A stretch of 50,472 bases of DNA, from NCBI RefSeq assembly GCF_000381765.1, contig NZ_KB907086.1, forward strand, positions 1 through 50,472. The letters run 5' to 3'. The position numbers were made by a program, and so were the translations under genes. Origin of the DNA: [Zimmermannella] faecalis ATCC 13722 (GTDB lineage: Bacteria; Actinomycetota; Actinomycetes; Actinomycetales; Microbacteriaceae). Of the stretch, positions 17,156 through 24,976 are shown piece by piece. Under the pieces are notes generated by a model that saw only the letters and a list, made by a program, of their open reading frames with translations, had not been told where the DNA came from and did not search any database. How positions within the stretch are numbered: position 1 is the first letter of the stretch; each line of letters begins with the position of its first letter.

Positions 17156-17475
17156 TCCTTCACCTCCGGCAGTTCGTCATGCTGCGGGTCGATCGCGTCG
17201 CCGTCGCACGCCCGGCGCTGGCAGGCGCGCACGTCGCGCTCGCCGTTCACCGTGACAATGCAGTCGAAGCAGACGCCGATGCCGCAGAAGAGGCCGCGCG
17301 GGCGGGCGTCGACCGACGTCGTGCGCCACGAGAGGATGTCGTTCGACATGAGCACCCCCGCGATCGTCTGCCCGGCCTCGCCCTCGAGCTCGGTACCGTC
17401 GAAGCGCACGCGGAGCGCCGCGGCGCGCTTGCGGCCGATCGGGTCGTCCTCGGCGCGAATCAGTCGTGCGGTCAT
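17152..17475 (-). CDS. D-hydroxyproline dehydrogenase, small [2Fe-2S] subunit
   Basis: The 107-residue product is a plant-type ferredoxin-like domain with ligands C64-x4-C69-x2-C72 and C85 (LFCGIGVCFDC, RACQ). Small subunits like this, together with a flavoprotein carrying a BFD domain and a DadA-like flavoprotein, form heteromeric sarcosine, opine and D-hydroxyproline dehydrogenases. It lies between those two genes with ATGA overlaps on both sides, so the three subunits are almost certainly made together. It is too short to be an enzyme by itself. Confidence 0.88.
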   Translation of the reverse strand: MTARLIRAEDDPIGRKRAAALRVRFDGTELEGEAGQTIAGVLMSNDILSWRTTSVDARPRGLFCGIGVCFDCIVTVNGERDVRACQRRACDGDAIDPQHDELPEVKE

Positions 17476-18671
17476 GCGGCCACCTCGAGGTAGGGCTTCA
17501 GGGATGCGCGGCGCAGGTCGAACGGCTCGGGGTCGATGTCGCCGAGCGGGCTCGTGGCGGTGCCGCCGAGGATGCGCGCGGCGAGGAGTTCGGCCGTGAC
17601 GATCGAGAGCCCGATGCCGGCGCCCTCGTGGCCGGAGGCGAAGAACAGCCCCTCGACCCTCGGGTCGTCACTCGCGATCGGGAGATGGTCGGGCATGTAG
17701 GGCCGGAATCCGCCGTAGGTGCGCATGATGCTCGCGTCGGCGAGGAACGGAAACACGCGCAGGGCCTTATTCGCCATCTCGGCGAGCACCTCGGCGCGCA
17801 TCGCCTCGGCGAATCCCACCTGCTCGCGGCTCGAGCCGATAAGCACGGTACCGGCCTGCGACGACTCAATGACGGCGGCGGTCTGGAGCGCAGCGTCGGC
17901 CGACTGCGTCGCCCCGAAGTAGTCGCCGTCGTAGACCTTGTGAAAGACACGATGCGGCATGCGCGAGGTGACGAGCACGTTCCCGCGGCGCGGCGCGACC
18001 GGCACGGGTGCGCCGAGGCGGGTCGAGAGTTCGCCCGTCCACGGGCCAGCGGCGACGACGACGTGCTTTGCCTGGATCGTGCCGCGGGTCGTCGTCACGC
18101 CCGACACCGCACCGCGGCGGTCGCGCTCGAGCCCCGTGACCTCGTGCGAGTTGAACGAGACCGCCCCGTGCCGGCGGGCGACCGCGAGCAGCGCCTCGGT
18201 CGTGATCGTCGGCTGGATCTGCGAGTCCTGCGGGTAGTAGACGGCCGCGGTGATCTCGGGATTGAGCCACGGCTCGCGCTCGAGGGCCTCGTCGTGCGTG
18301 AGCACGCGGGCGTCGACCCGCGCGTCGCGCTGCGCCGCGGCGAACTCGATGAGCGGCTCGGCGCCGGCCTCGGTCGTCGTGACGACGATGCCGCCCTTCG
18401 GCTCGAACTCGACCGACGGCATGGCCGACCCGAGCTCCTCCTCGAGCGACCGCGCGAGCGTCGGCCACATCGCGAGCGAGTGCAGGGCGAGGTCGAGTTC
18501 GGGCCCGGCGCCCTTGTCAGAGACGAGCAGATTGCCCTCGCAGTGACTGCTCGTGCCGCTCGCCGGCAGCGAGCGTTCGATGACGGCAACCGTCGCGCCC
18601 CGCTGCGTGAACGCGTGGGCGCAGGCTGCGCCGACGATTCCCGCACCGATCACGGCGATATCGAATGCCAT
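17472..18671 (-). CDS. D-hydroxyproline dehydrogenase, DadA-like catalytic subunit
   Basis: This FAD-dependent amine oxidase-fold protein (399 residues) would oxidise cis-4-hydroxy-D-proline to 1-pyrroline-4-hydroxy-2-carboxylate. It has the N-terminal FAD motif DIAVIGAGIVGAACAHAF, SGTSSHCEGN, VVVAAGPWTGELS and the C-terminal GGFRPYMPDHLPI with SGHEGAGIGLSIVTAELLA, as in D-amino acid dehydrogenases and sarcosine oxidase beta subunits. It is the first gene of an operon of five. A palindrome related to the GntR site lies at 18710-18726, about 40 bases before its ATG, so repression by the upstream GntR protein is likely. Other D-imino or D-amino acids remain possible substrates. Confidence 0.88.
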   Translation of the reverse strand: MAFDIAVIGAGIVGAACAHAFTQRGATVAVIERSLPASGTSSHCEGNLLVSDKGAGPELDLALHSLAMWPTLARSLEEELGSAMPSVEFEPKGGIVVTTTEAGAEPLIEFAAAQRDARVDARVLTHDEALEREPWLNPEITAAVYYPQDSQIQPTITTEALLAVARRHGAVSFNSHEVTGLERDRRGAVSGVTTTRGTIQAKHVVVAAGPWTGELSTRLGAPVPVAPRRGNVLVTSRMPHRVFHKVYDGDYFGATQSADAALQTAAVIESSQAGTVLIGSSREQVGFAEAMRAEVLAEMANKALRVFPFLADASIMRTYGGFRPYMPDHLPIASDDPRVEGLFFASGHEGAGIGLSIVTAELLAARILGGTATSPLGDIDPEPFDLRRASLKPYLEVAA

Positions 18672-18709
18672 GACACCTCCCTGGGTCGACGCTGACGCGA
18701 ACTCGAAAG

Positions 18710-18726
18710 TAATATGTCACACACTA
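18710..18726. promoter_or_regulatory. Putative GntR operator before the dehydrogenase operon
   Basis: TAATATGTCACACACTA differs at two positions from the perfect palindrome at 19656-19672. It lies just before the DadA-like gene, where a repressor would block its promoter. Confidence 0.6.
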
Positions 18727-18831
18727 CGACCGCGCAAAATGTGGCGCAAGCCGACCGGAGCGGCGGGCGAATCGGCGGGAACTCGGCGCGCAGCCTCCGG
18801 CGACAATCGCCCCCGAAAACTACACCGGGGC

Positions 18832-19611
18832 CTACTCCTCGGCGCGACCGACCCAGATGCCGACCGTGTGGCCGACGTGTCGGCGCATGATCTCTTCGGC
18901 GAGGTCGGCGTCGTGCTGCAGCAGGGCCTCAATGAGCTCGTGATGCTCGGCAGCCGAGGCCGCAAGATGCCCCGATTCGGCCATCCGCTGCAGATTTCCG
19001 AGGCGCGCGCGGGCGCGCAGGTCGTTCACCATCTCGGTGAGCAGCGGGTTCCCGAGCATCGACGTGAGCCGCGCGTGGAAGTCGAGGTCACCCTCGAGGT
19101 AGAGCTTGAGGTCGCGCTCCTCGGCGCCCTGCTTGATGCGGTCGGCGAGCTCGCGCATCTCGTCGGCGCGCGCGGGGTCGAATTCGGGCGCGAGGCGGCG
19201 CATACTCGGCGGCTCCAGCAGCATCCGAATCTCGGCGACCGACTCGAGCTCCTGCTCCGACACCTCGGTGACCCGGAACCCCTTGTTTCGCACGGGCTCG
19301 ACGAGGCCGCGCCGCGCGAGCTCCAGCAGCGCCTCCCGCACGGGCGTCGCCGAGACCTTGAACTCGACCGCGAGCGTCGGCACCGTGAGCAGCTGCCCCG
19401 GCTCAAGCTGACCACTCACGACCGCGGCAGACAGCGCCCGCTCGACCTGCGCCCGAAGGCTCGGCCGCTCCGCCACATCAGCGTTCAGTGAAAAGGTCAC
19501 CCTCGCCCCCCCTTCTCCTCGGTCAACTCGCCAAATGGTACCGCGTGACATGTCGCCACCTTCCGAGCGCCCTCGGGGGAACTGCACGCGCGCCAGCTGA
19601 TCGAGATTCAT
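18832..19611 (-). CDS. GntR-family (FCD/FadR subfamily) regulator of hydroxyproline genes
   Basis: The product has an N-terminal winged helix (VERALSAAVVSGQLEPGQLLTVPTLAVEF, then SATPVREALLELARRGLV) and an all-helical FCD ligand-binding domain with the metal-site Asp/His pattern (DLDFHARL, AAEHHELIEAL). From the ATG at 19611 it is 259 residues. A GTG at 19500 would give 222, closer to the family's usual 220-240, so the start is uncertain. GAGG lies eight bases before 19611. The gene sits between the catabolic operon and the divergent transporter gene, and perfect or near-perfect copies of one palindrome lie on both sides. It is therefore probably the local, self-regulating repressor. The likely ligand is hydroxyproline or a pathway intermediate. 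Confidence 0.88.
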   Translation of the reverse strand: MNLDQLARVQFPRGRSEGGDMSRGTIWRVDRGEGGARVTFSLNADVAERPSLRAQVERALSAAVVSGQLEPGQLLTVPTLAVEFKVSATPVREALLELARRGLVEPVRNKGFRVTEVSEQELESVAEIRMLLEPPSMRRLAPEFDPARADEMRELADRIKQGAEERDLKLYLEGDLDFHARLTSMLGNPLLTEMVNDLRARARLGNLQRMAESGHLAASAAEHHELIEALLQHDADLAEEIMRRHVGHTVGIWVGRAEE

Positions 19612-19655
19612 TTCCTTTGCCTCTGATTGGGCCTCGACAAACGGCCCGACGCTTG

Positions 19656-19672
19656 TAATATGTCACATATTA
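19656..19672. promoter_or_regulatory. Perfect palindrome, putative GntR operator
   Basis: TAATATGTCACATATTA is a perfect 17-bp dyad around a single C. It lies between the GntR gene and the divergent transporter gene and can control both. The ATGTNACAT-like core is of the type bound by FCD-subfamily GntR proteins. Confidence 0.7.
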
Positions 19673-19749
19673 ACGAACCGTGTCACTGATCGGCGGCCCA
19701 TCCGCCACCCCTCCCTCCTGTACACACCACGACGACGTGAAGGACACTC

Positions 19750-21291
19750 ATGGACGGACTCAACGGATTTTTCGACTCCCTCACCGGGGTACTGCAAACC
19801 ATCGGCAATATCGGCTGGGAGTGGCTCGCCTACCTCGCCCTCGCGCTCGGCCTGCTGTTCACGATCGTGTTCAAGTTCACGCAGGTGCGCCGATTCCCCG
19901 AGATGATTCGGCTCATCTCGGGCCGCGGCAACGCCGAGAAAGACGCCGAGGGAATCTCGTCGTTCCAGGCACTCGCGATGACGCTCGCGAGCCGCGTCGG
20001 CGTCGGCGCGATCGCGGGTGTCGCCACCGCAATCGCCGCGGGTGGCCCCGGCGCGATCTTCTGGATGGCCGTGACCGGCCTCCTCGGGTCGGCGAGCTCG
20101 TACGCCGAGTCGACGCTCGCCCAGGTCTACAAGCGCCGCATTGACGGCGAGCACCGCGGCGGCATTCCGTATTACATCTACCACGGCCTCAAGCTCCGCT
20201 GGCTCGCGGTCGTGGCCGCGCTCGTCGCCTTCCTCGCCTATGGCTTCCTCGTGCCGGGCATCCAGTCGAACAACATCTCCTCGAGCGTCGAGTACGCGTT
20301 CGGCCTCGACCCGTGGATCACCGCGACCATCGTCACCGCGCTCCTCGGGCTCGTCATCATCGGCGGCACGAAGCGCATCGTGAACGTCGCGCAGCTCATC
20401 GTGCCGTTCATGGCCGTCGGCTACATCATCATCGCGCTCGTCGTGATCTTCTGGAACTTCGAGTCGATCCCCGAGACCATCGGCGTGATCTTCTCGAGCG
20501 CGTTCGGTGCGCACGAGGTCTTCGGCGGCATTCTCGGCTTCGCGATCACATGGGGTATCCGCCGCGCGATCTTCACCTCGGTCGCCGGCGTCGGCGAGGG
20601 CACGTACGGCGCCGCCGCGGCTCGCGTCAGCCACCCGGGCAAGCAGGGCCTCGTGCAGGCCTTCTCAATCTATGTCGACGTGCTGTTCGTGTGCATGGCG
20701 ACCGGTCTGCTCATCGTCGCGACCGACTCCTACAACGTCATCACGCCCATAGGCGAGATGATCCACCAGGGCAGCATCCCCGCCGACCTCGTCACGGGCG
20801 GCGCGAACGCCCAGGCCGCGATCGACACCGTGTTCCCCGGCTTCGGCTCGACCTTCGTCGCCGTCGCGATCTTCCTGTTCGCGTTCACGAGCCAGGTGGC
20901 GTTCTACTACATCGCCTCGTCGAACCTCATCTTCCTCACGAAGGAGCGCGTGAACAACGCGGCCCTGTGGGTGCTGAAGATCGGCTCGCTCGTGATCTCG
21001 TTCGTCGGCGGCGTGATCTCGGCCGACATGATGTGGGCCGCCGGCGACATCGGCTACGTCGTGCTCGGCTTCATCAACATGGTGAGCATCCTCATGCTGC
21101 TGCCCGTCGTCATCAAGGTATTCAAGGACTACGAGCGGCAGAAGAAGGCGGGCAAAGACCCGGTCTTCCACCCCGAAGACCACGGCATCACCGGCGCCGA
21201 CTTCTGGCTCGCGCCGAGCTCGACGACCCCGATCCCCGTCGAGGAGCGGCGCCACCTGGAGCGCGACCTCGACAACACCGACAACCGGTAA
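19750..21291 (+). CDS. Alanine/glycine:cation symporter (AGCS) family transporter
   Basis: AGCS proteins import small amino acids with sodium or protons. The 513-residue product is highly hydrophobic with about ten to eleven membrane segments. It has the family signature region FQALAMTLASRVGVGAIAGVATAIAAGGPGAIFW near residues 75-110, plus GGIPYYIYHG and the conserved GVGEGTYGAAAA. GAAGGA lies before the ATG at 19750. It is divergent from the GntR regulator across a perfect operator-like palindrome and is followed after 21 bases by an MFS transporter. A role in taking up hydroxyproline, proline or alanine is inferred from position. Confidence 0.87.
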   Translation: MDGLNGFFDSLTGVLQTIGNIGWEWLAYLALALGLLFTIVFKFTQVRRFPEMIRLISGRGNAEKDAEGISSFQALAMTLASRVGVGAIAGVATAIAAGGPGAIFWMAVTGLLGSASSYAESTLAQVYKRRIDGEHRGGIPYYIYHGLKLRWLAVVAALVAFLAYGFLVPGIQSNNISSSVEYAFGLDPWITATIVTALLGLVIIGGTKRIVNVAQLIVPFMAVGYIIIALVVIFWNFESIPETIGVIFSSAFGAHEVFGGILGFAITWGIRRAIFTSVAGVGEGTYGAAAARVSHPGKQGLVQAFSIYVDVLFVCMATGLLIVATDSYNVITPIGEMIHQGSIPADLVTGGANAQAAIDTVFPGFGSTFVAVAIFLFAFTSQVAFYYIASSNLIFLTKERVNNAALWVLKIGSLVISFVGGVISADMMWAAGDIGYVVLGFINMVSILMLLPVVIKVFKDYERQKKAGKDPVFHPEDHGITGADFWLAPSSTTPIPVEERRHLERDLDNTDNR

Positions 21292-21312
21292 TCCCCAATG
21301 ACGAGGAAACAC

Positions 21313-22683
21313 ATGTCTGCACAATCACCCGAACCGCACACGCAGTCCCCACCGAAGGGCATCGGCAAGGTGATGTCCGCCTCCGCCATCGGCCACTTCG
21401 TCGAATGGTTCGACTTCGCGGTCTATGCCTACGCGGCGCCCGTCATCGCGTCCCTATTCTTCCCCGACTTCGACCCGGCCTCGGCGCTCCTGTCGACGTT
21501 CGCCGTCTACTCGGTCGGCTTCATCGCCCGTCCCGTTGGCGCGTTCCTCATCGGCGCCCTCGGCGACCGGTTCGGCCGCAAGCGCGTCCTCGCGGGAGTG
21601 ATCCTGCTCATGGGCGTGAGCACGACACTCATCGGACTCCTGCCCACGTACGCCGCGATCGGCGTCCTGGCGCCCATCCTGCTCATCGTGCTGCGGATGC
21701 TCCAGGGTCTGTCGGCCGCGGGCGAGACGATCGGCTCAAACTCGTTCGTCGCCGAGCACTCCCCCATTGCGACCCGAGGCCGCAACGTCGGCTTCGTCTA
21801 CACCGCCTCAAACCTCCCGCCCGTGCTCGCGGCGTTGCTCGTGCTCTGGCTCACCGCCGTGCTCGCGCCCGAGGTGTACCACGAGTGGGGCTGGCGCATC
21901 CCGTTCCTGCTCGGCGCTCCCCTCGCGGTCGTCGGCCTCTACATCCGCACGCGCGTCGACGAGTCACCCGCGTACGTCGAGATGCGCAAGTCGAAGCAGG
22001 TCGAGTCGGCCCCGATTCGCACCGTGTTCGCGACCCACTGGCGCTCGATGCTCGTCGTCTTCTCGATGTCGGCCGTCGCGAGCCTCGGCTACTACTCGCT
22101 GACGGGCTACTTCTACTCGTACATGACCGTGACGATCGGGCTCTCGCCGAACGACGCCCTCATCTCGAACAGCATCGCGCTGCTCATCACGTTCTTCATG
22201 GTGCCGGTGTCGGCGGCGATCTCTGACCGCATTGGCCGACGGAAGATGCTCCTCATCGCCATCGCGTTCAGCGCCATCGTGTCGCTGCCCGCCTACTTCC
22301 TCGTCGGCACGGGCACGCTCACCGCGGCGATCATCGCCCAGGGCCTGCTCGGGCTCGCGCTCGGGCTCGTGTTCGGCCCCGCCGGCCCGGCGTACGTCGA
22401 GATGTTCCCGGCCCGGGTGCGCTACACCGGCGCATCCATCAGCTACAACCTCGCGTTCACGATCTTCGGCGGCACCGCCCCACTGCTCGCGACGGCCCTC
22501 ATCAACCTCACTGGGTCGAACGTGTCGCCCGCGTGGTACATCGTGGGCGTCTCGGTACTCGCGCTCGTCGTGCTGTTCGCGATGATGCCCGAGACGAAGG
22601 ATCGCTCGATGCAACACCACGCCGAACCGCAGGACGTGGAAGAGGTCGGTGCTGAGAAGACCGACGCCGTCACCGGCGCCTAA
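21313..22683 (+). CDS. MFS transporter, metabolite:proton symporter (ProP/ShiA-like)
   Basis: The 456-residue product has twelve predicted helices and the marks of the metabolite:H+ symporter subfamily: GHFVEWFDFAVYAY in helix 1, RPVGAFLIGALGDRFGRKRVL between helices 2 and 3, LRMLQGLSAAGE, and ISDRIGRRKMLL between the halves. The ATG at 21313 has GAGGA about six bases upstream. An in-frame ATG at 21298 has none. It follows the AGCS gene closely and is probably co-transcribed. Members of this subfamily carry proline, betaine, shikimate, citrate or oxoglutarate; here hydroxyproline or 2-oxoglutarate would make sense, but that is inference. Confidence 0.85.
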   Translation: MSAQSPEPHTQSPPKGIGKVMSASAIGHFVEWFDFAVYAYAAPVIASLFFPDFDPASALLSTFAVYSVGFIARPVGAFLIGALGDRFGRKRVLAGVILLMGVSTTLIGLLPTYAAIGVLAPILLIVLRMLQGLSAAGETIGSNSFVAEHSPIATRGRNVGFVYTASNLPPVLAALLVLWLTAVLAPEVYHEWGWRIPFLLGAPLAVVGLYIRTRVDESPAYVEMRKSKQVESAPIRTVFATHWRSMLVVFSMSAVASLGYYSLTGYFYSYMTVTIGLSPNDALISNSIALLITFFMVPVSAAISDRIGRRKMLLIAIAFSAIVSLPAYFLVGTGTLTAAIIAQGLLGLALGLVFGPAGPAYVEMFPARVRYTGASISYNLAFTIFGGTAPLLATALINLTGSNVSPAWYIVGVSVLALVVLFAMMPETKDRSMQHHAEPQDVEEVGAEKTDAVTGA

Positions 22684-22692
22684 CGGCTCGAC

Positions 22693-22740
22693 ACAGCGAA
22701 GCGGCCGCCTGCGAGAAATCGCAGGCGGCCGCTTCGCTGT
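22693..22740. terminator. Very strong bidirectional terminator
   Basis: A perfect 22-base stem (22693-22714 with 22719-22740) is closed by a GAAA tetraloop. It lies between the convergent MFS and reductase genes. Confidence 0.9.
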
Positions 22741-22755
22741 CTCTGTTGCTGCCGG

Positions 22756-23724
22756 CTACTTGGCGTCGCCGACGACCTGCCCGTAGACGATGCCCGCGAG
22801 CACGAGGTCCTCCCACGACATCCCGACGCCCGTGTAGAGCGCAGGATTGCCGGGCGCGCGCGTGAACTCGCCGCGCACCGCTTCGCGCAGGTTTGCGGGC
22901 TGCCGCTCCTGCCACTCCTCGAGCGAACGGGCCGGAATGATGTTGCCGCCCTCGCGGAACATGCCCGTGCGGCTCTCGAGTACGACGTCGGAGCGCAGCA
23001 CGAGCTCGGCATCGACCTCTCGAGCGTCGAGCCCGTGCTGGCCGACCGAGGCAACGATCGCGCCCGGTCGCACCCAGCCACCCTCGAACAGCGGCGTCGT
23101 CGAGCTCGTAACCGTGACGATGATGTCGGCCGCGTGCACGGCGGCCTCGACCTCGCCGGTCGCGTCGGCGACCTCAATGCCGTCGGCGGCGAGCGTCTCG
23201 ATGAGCGCCTGGATGCGCTCGGGGCGCCGACCGACCACGCGGAACCGAGCGTTCGGCCACGCCCAGCGCACGGCGCGGATGTGGTTGAGCCCCTGGATGC
23301 CCGCGCCGAACACGAGCACCTCGGGCGCCTCGGGCAGCTCGTCGCCGGCCGGTGCGGCCGCCGCGAGCGCGCGCAGGCCGGTCAGCGTGATCGCGGGCGT
23401 GCGCACCGCGGTGACCTCGATGCCATCCATGACGCACAACGGCGCCGACGTGTCGCTGTCAAACAGCAGGTACGTGCCCTGAATCTTCTCGAGCCCTCGC
23501 TCGGGGTTCTCGGGCGAGATCGTGAGCACCTTCACGCCCATAACCTCGGGTGCCTTCGCCGGCATGATCAGGAACTCGCCGTTCGGGGTCGGGGCGAACA
23601 GGCGGGGGCCATCGCCCTCGGGGTCGACCCCGGCGCGCAGCGCCGCCTCAATACCCTCGATCGCGGTGTGCCAGGGCAGTGCGGCACGCACGTCCTCGGC
23701 GGAAATGTACGGCAACGTGGCCAA
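22756..23724 (-). CDS. Ornithine cyclodeaminase/mu-crystallin family protein, possible 1-pyrroline-2-carboxylate reductase
   Basis: The 322-residue product has the family's N-terminal part (ISAEDVRAALPW), MPAKAPEVMGVKVLTISPENP, the NAD(P)-binding motif VLVFGAGIQGLNHIRAV, and VGQHGLDAREVDAELVLRSDVV. The start is a TTG at 23724 with AAGGAG seven bases before it; no ATG or GTG is better placed. Family members include ornithine cyclodeaminase, alanine dehydrogenase and ketimine reductases that reduce 1-pyrroline-2-carboxylate to L-proline in hydroxyproline pathways. The setting, downstream of a DapA-type deaminase in a hydroxyproline region, favours the ketimine reductase, with moderate confidence. 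Confidence 0.82.
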   Translation of the reverse strand: MATLPYISAEDVRAALPWHTAIEGIEAALRAGVDPEGDGPRLFAPTPNGEFLIMPAKAPEVMGVKVLTISPENPERGLEKIQGTYLLFDSDTSAPLCVMDGIEVTAVRTPAITLTGLRALAAAAPAGDELPEAPEVLVFGAGIQGLNHIRAVRWAWPNARFRVVGRRPERIQALIETLAADGIEVADATGEVEAAVHAADIIVTVTSSTTPLFEGGWVRPGAIVASVGQHGLDAREVDAELVLRSDVVLESRTGMFREGGNIIPARSLEEWQERQPANLREAVRGEFTRAPGNPALYTGVGMSWEDLVLAGIVYGQVVGDAK

Positions 23725-23773
23725 TGCAATTCTCCTTGTGGTGGGGATGCGGATTGGTCGCGGATACGCGGAA

Positions 23774-23811
23774 GCGGGGTGCGCCAACCCGTCCAGGTTG
23801 GCACACCCCGC
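23774..23811 (-). terminator. Hairpin between the DapA-type and reductase genes
   Basis: GCGGGGTG/CACCCCGC and GCCAACC/GGTTGGC pair across a single mismatch with a six-base loop. On the minus strand it follows the DapA-type gene and precedes the TTG start of the reductase by about 50 bases. It could end or attenuate transcription between them. Confidence 0.6.
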
Positions 23812-23829
23812 AGCGCGATCGCGCAAGTC

Positions 23830-24735
23830 TTACTTGTAGCCCTTGGCCAGCACGGCCTCGGTGTCGGCGATGATCTTCGCGCGAACGTCGTCGGCGAGCG
23901 GCAGGCGCGGCGGACGCGACGGGCCACCGTAGCGACCGACAACATCCATCGAGAGCTTGATCGACTCGACAAACTCGGTCTTCGTGTCCCAGCGCAGCAG
24001 CGGGTGCAGGTCGACGTACATCTCGCGGGCCTTCGCCCAGTCTTCGGCGCGGCCCGAGGTCGACAGGCGGTACAGCTCGACCGTGCTCTGCGGAATCGCG
24101 TTCGGGTAGCCGGCGACCCAGCCGACGGCGCCGGCGATACCGACCTCGAGCACCGAGTCGTCGGTGCCGATGAGGATGTCCATCTCGGGCGCGAGTTCCT
24201 TGATCTCGTACGAGCGGCGGGCGTCGCCGGTGAACTCCTTGATACCGACGATGAAGCCGGCCTCGTGGAGGCGGGCGACGAGCGCGGGCTTGAGGTCGAC
24301 CTTCGTGTCTTGCGGGTTGTTGTACGCGACGACGGGGAGACCGGCCTTCGCGACCTCTTCGTAGTGCGCGAAGACCTGCTCGTCGTTAGCCTTGTACGTG
24401 TTCGGCGGCAGCTGCATGACGGCCTGGGCGCCGGCCTCGGCGGCCTGGTCGGCCCAGCGGCGGCTTTCGAGCGCGCCGTAGGCGCCGGTGCCGGCCATGA
24501 CGACGAAGCCCTCGGGCGCCGCGTCAACGGCGACCTCGATGACCTTCGCCCGCTCCTCGGGGGTGAGGTTCTGGTACTCGCCGAGCGAGCCGTTCGGCGC
24601 GATGCCGTCGCAGCCGTTCTCTGCGAGGAAGTGCACGTGCTCCGCGAACTTGTCGTAGTTCACCGAGAGGTCATCGTTGAAGGGGAGGGCCGAGGCGACC
24701 AGGACGCCGTGCCACGGCTTCTTGTCGATTGCCAT
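23830..24735 (-). CDS. DapA-family lyase, probable pyrroline-4-hydroxy-2-carboxylate deaminase
   Basis: The enzyme would deaminate 1-pyrroline-4-hydroxy-2-carboxylate to 2,5-dioxopentanoate. The 301-residue TIM barrel has the family marks: the GSLGE loop (49-53) in place of the usual GTTGE, the proton-relay Tyr near 138 (VVAYNNPQ) and the Schiff-base Lys near 166 (FIVGIKEFTGD). DapA relatives include dihydrodipicolinate synthase, N-acetylneuraminate lyase and several sugar-acid aldolases. The setting among hydroxyproline genes supports the deaminase. The ATG at 24735 has GGAA shortly upstream. Two identical palindromes at 24785-24819 probably control it. Confidence 0.85.
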   Translation of the reverse strand: MAIDKKPWHGVLVASALPFNDDLSVNYDKFAEHVHFLAENGCDGIAPNGSLGEYQNLTPEERAKVIEVAVDAAPEGFVVMAGTGAYGALESRRWADQAAEAGAQAVMQLPPNTYKANDEQVFAHYEEVAKAGLPVVAYNNPQDTKVDLKPALVARLHEAGFIVGIKEFTGDARRSYEIKELAPEMDILIGTDDSVLEVGIAGAVGWVAGYPNAIPQSTVELYRLSTSGRAEDWAKAREMYVDLHPLLRWDTKTEFVESIKLSMDVVGRYGGPSRPPRLPLADDVRAKIIADTEAVLAKGYK

Positions 24736-24784
24736 GTTGAGTTCCTTTCCGAGCGCCGTCGCAGGCGAGGGGCATCGCTGCTTA

Positions 24785-24819
24785 GTAATATATTACGGCT
24801 CTACTGGGTAATATATTAC
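24785..24819. promoter_or_regulatory. Two identical 12-bp palindromes before the DapA-type gene
   Basis: GTAATATATTAC occurs at 24785-24796 and 24808-24819, centres 23 bp apart, just over two helical turns. They share TAATAT...ATATTA with the GntR operator at 19656 but have an even rather than odd centre. They lie 50-84 bases before the ATG at 24735. Confidence 0.65.
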
Positions 24820-24901
24820 ATGGGTTTCGCGGAAGCGCCAGTGGGGAATCTCGGCGCGGTGCCGACGGCGCCGCTCCCCCGGATTACCGGGCGGAAACGG
24901 C

Positions 24902-24937
24902 CGACGGGCCGCCCCGCCGAAGCGGTGCGGCCCGTCG
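24902..24937. terminator. Hairpin downstream of the ABC exporter operon
   Basis: An 11-base perfect stem (24902-24912 with 24927-24937) has a GC-rich loop. It follows the end of the minus-strand ABC transporter operon. Confidence 0.7.
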
Positions 24938-24957
24938 TTCGAACCCGTCGTTCGAAC
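24931..24957. repeat. 13-bp tandem duplication
   Basis: CCCGTCGTTCGAA occurs at 24931-24943 and again at 24944-24956. The first copy overlaps the descending arm of the terminator. It is probably simple slippage. Confidence 0.7.
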
Positions 24958-24976
24958 CGGTTGAGCGCGGCCCGGG

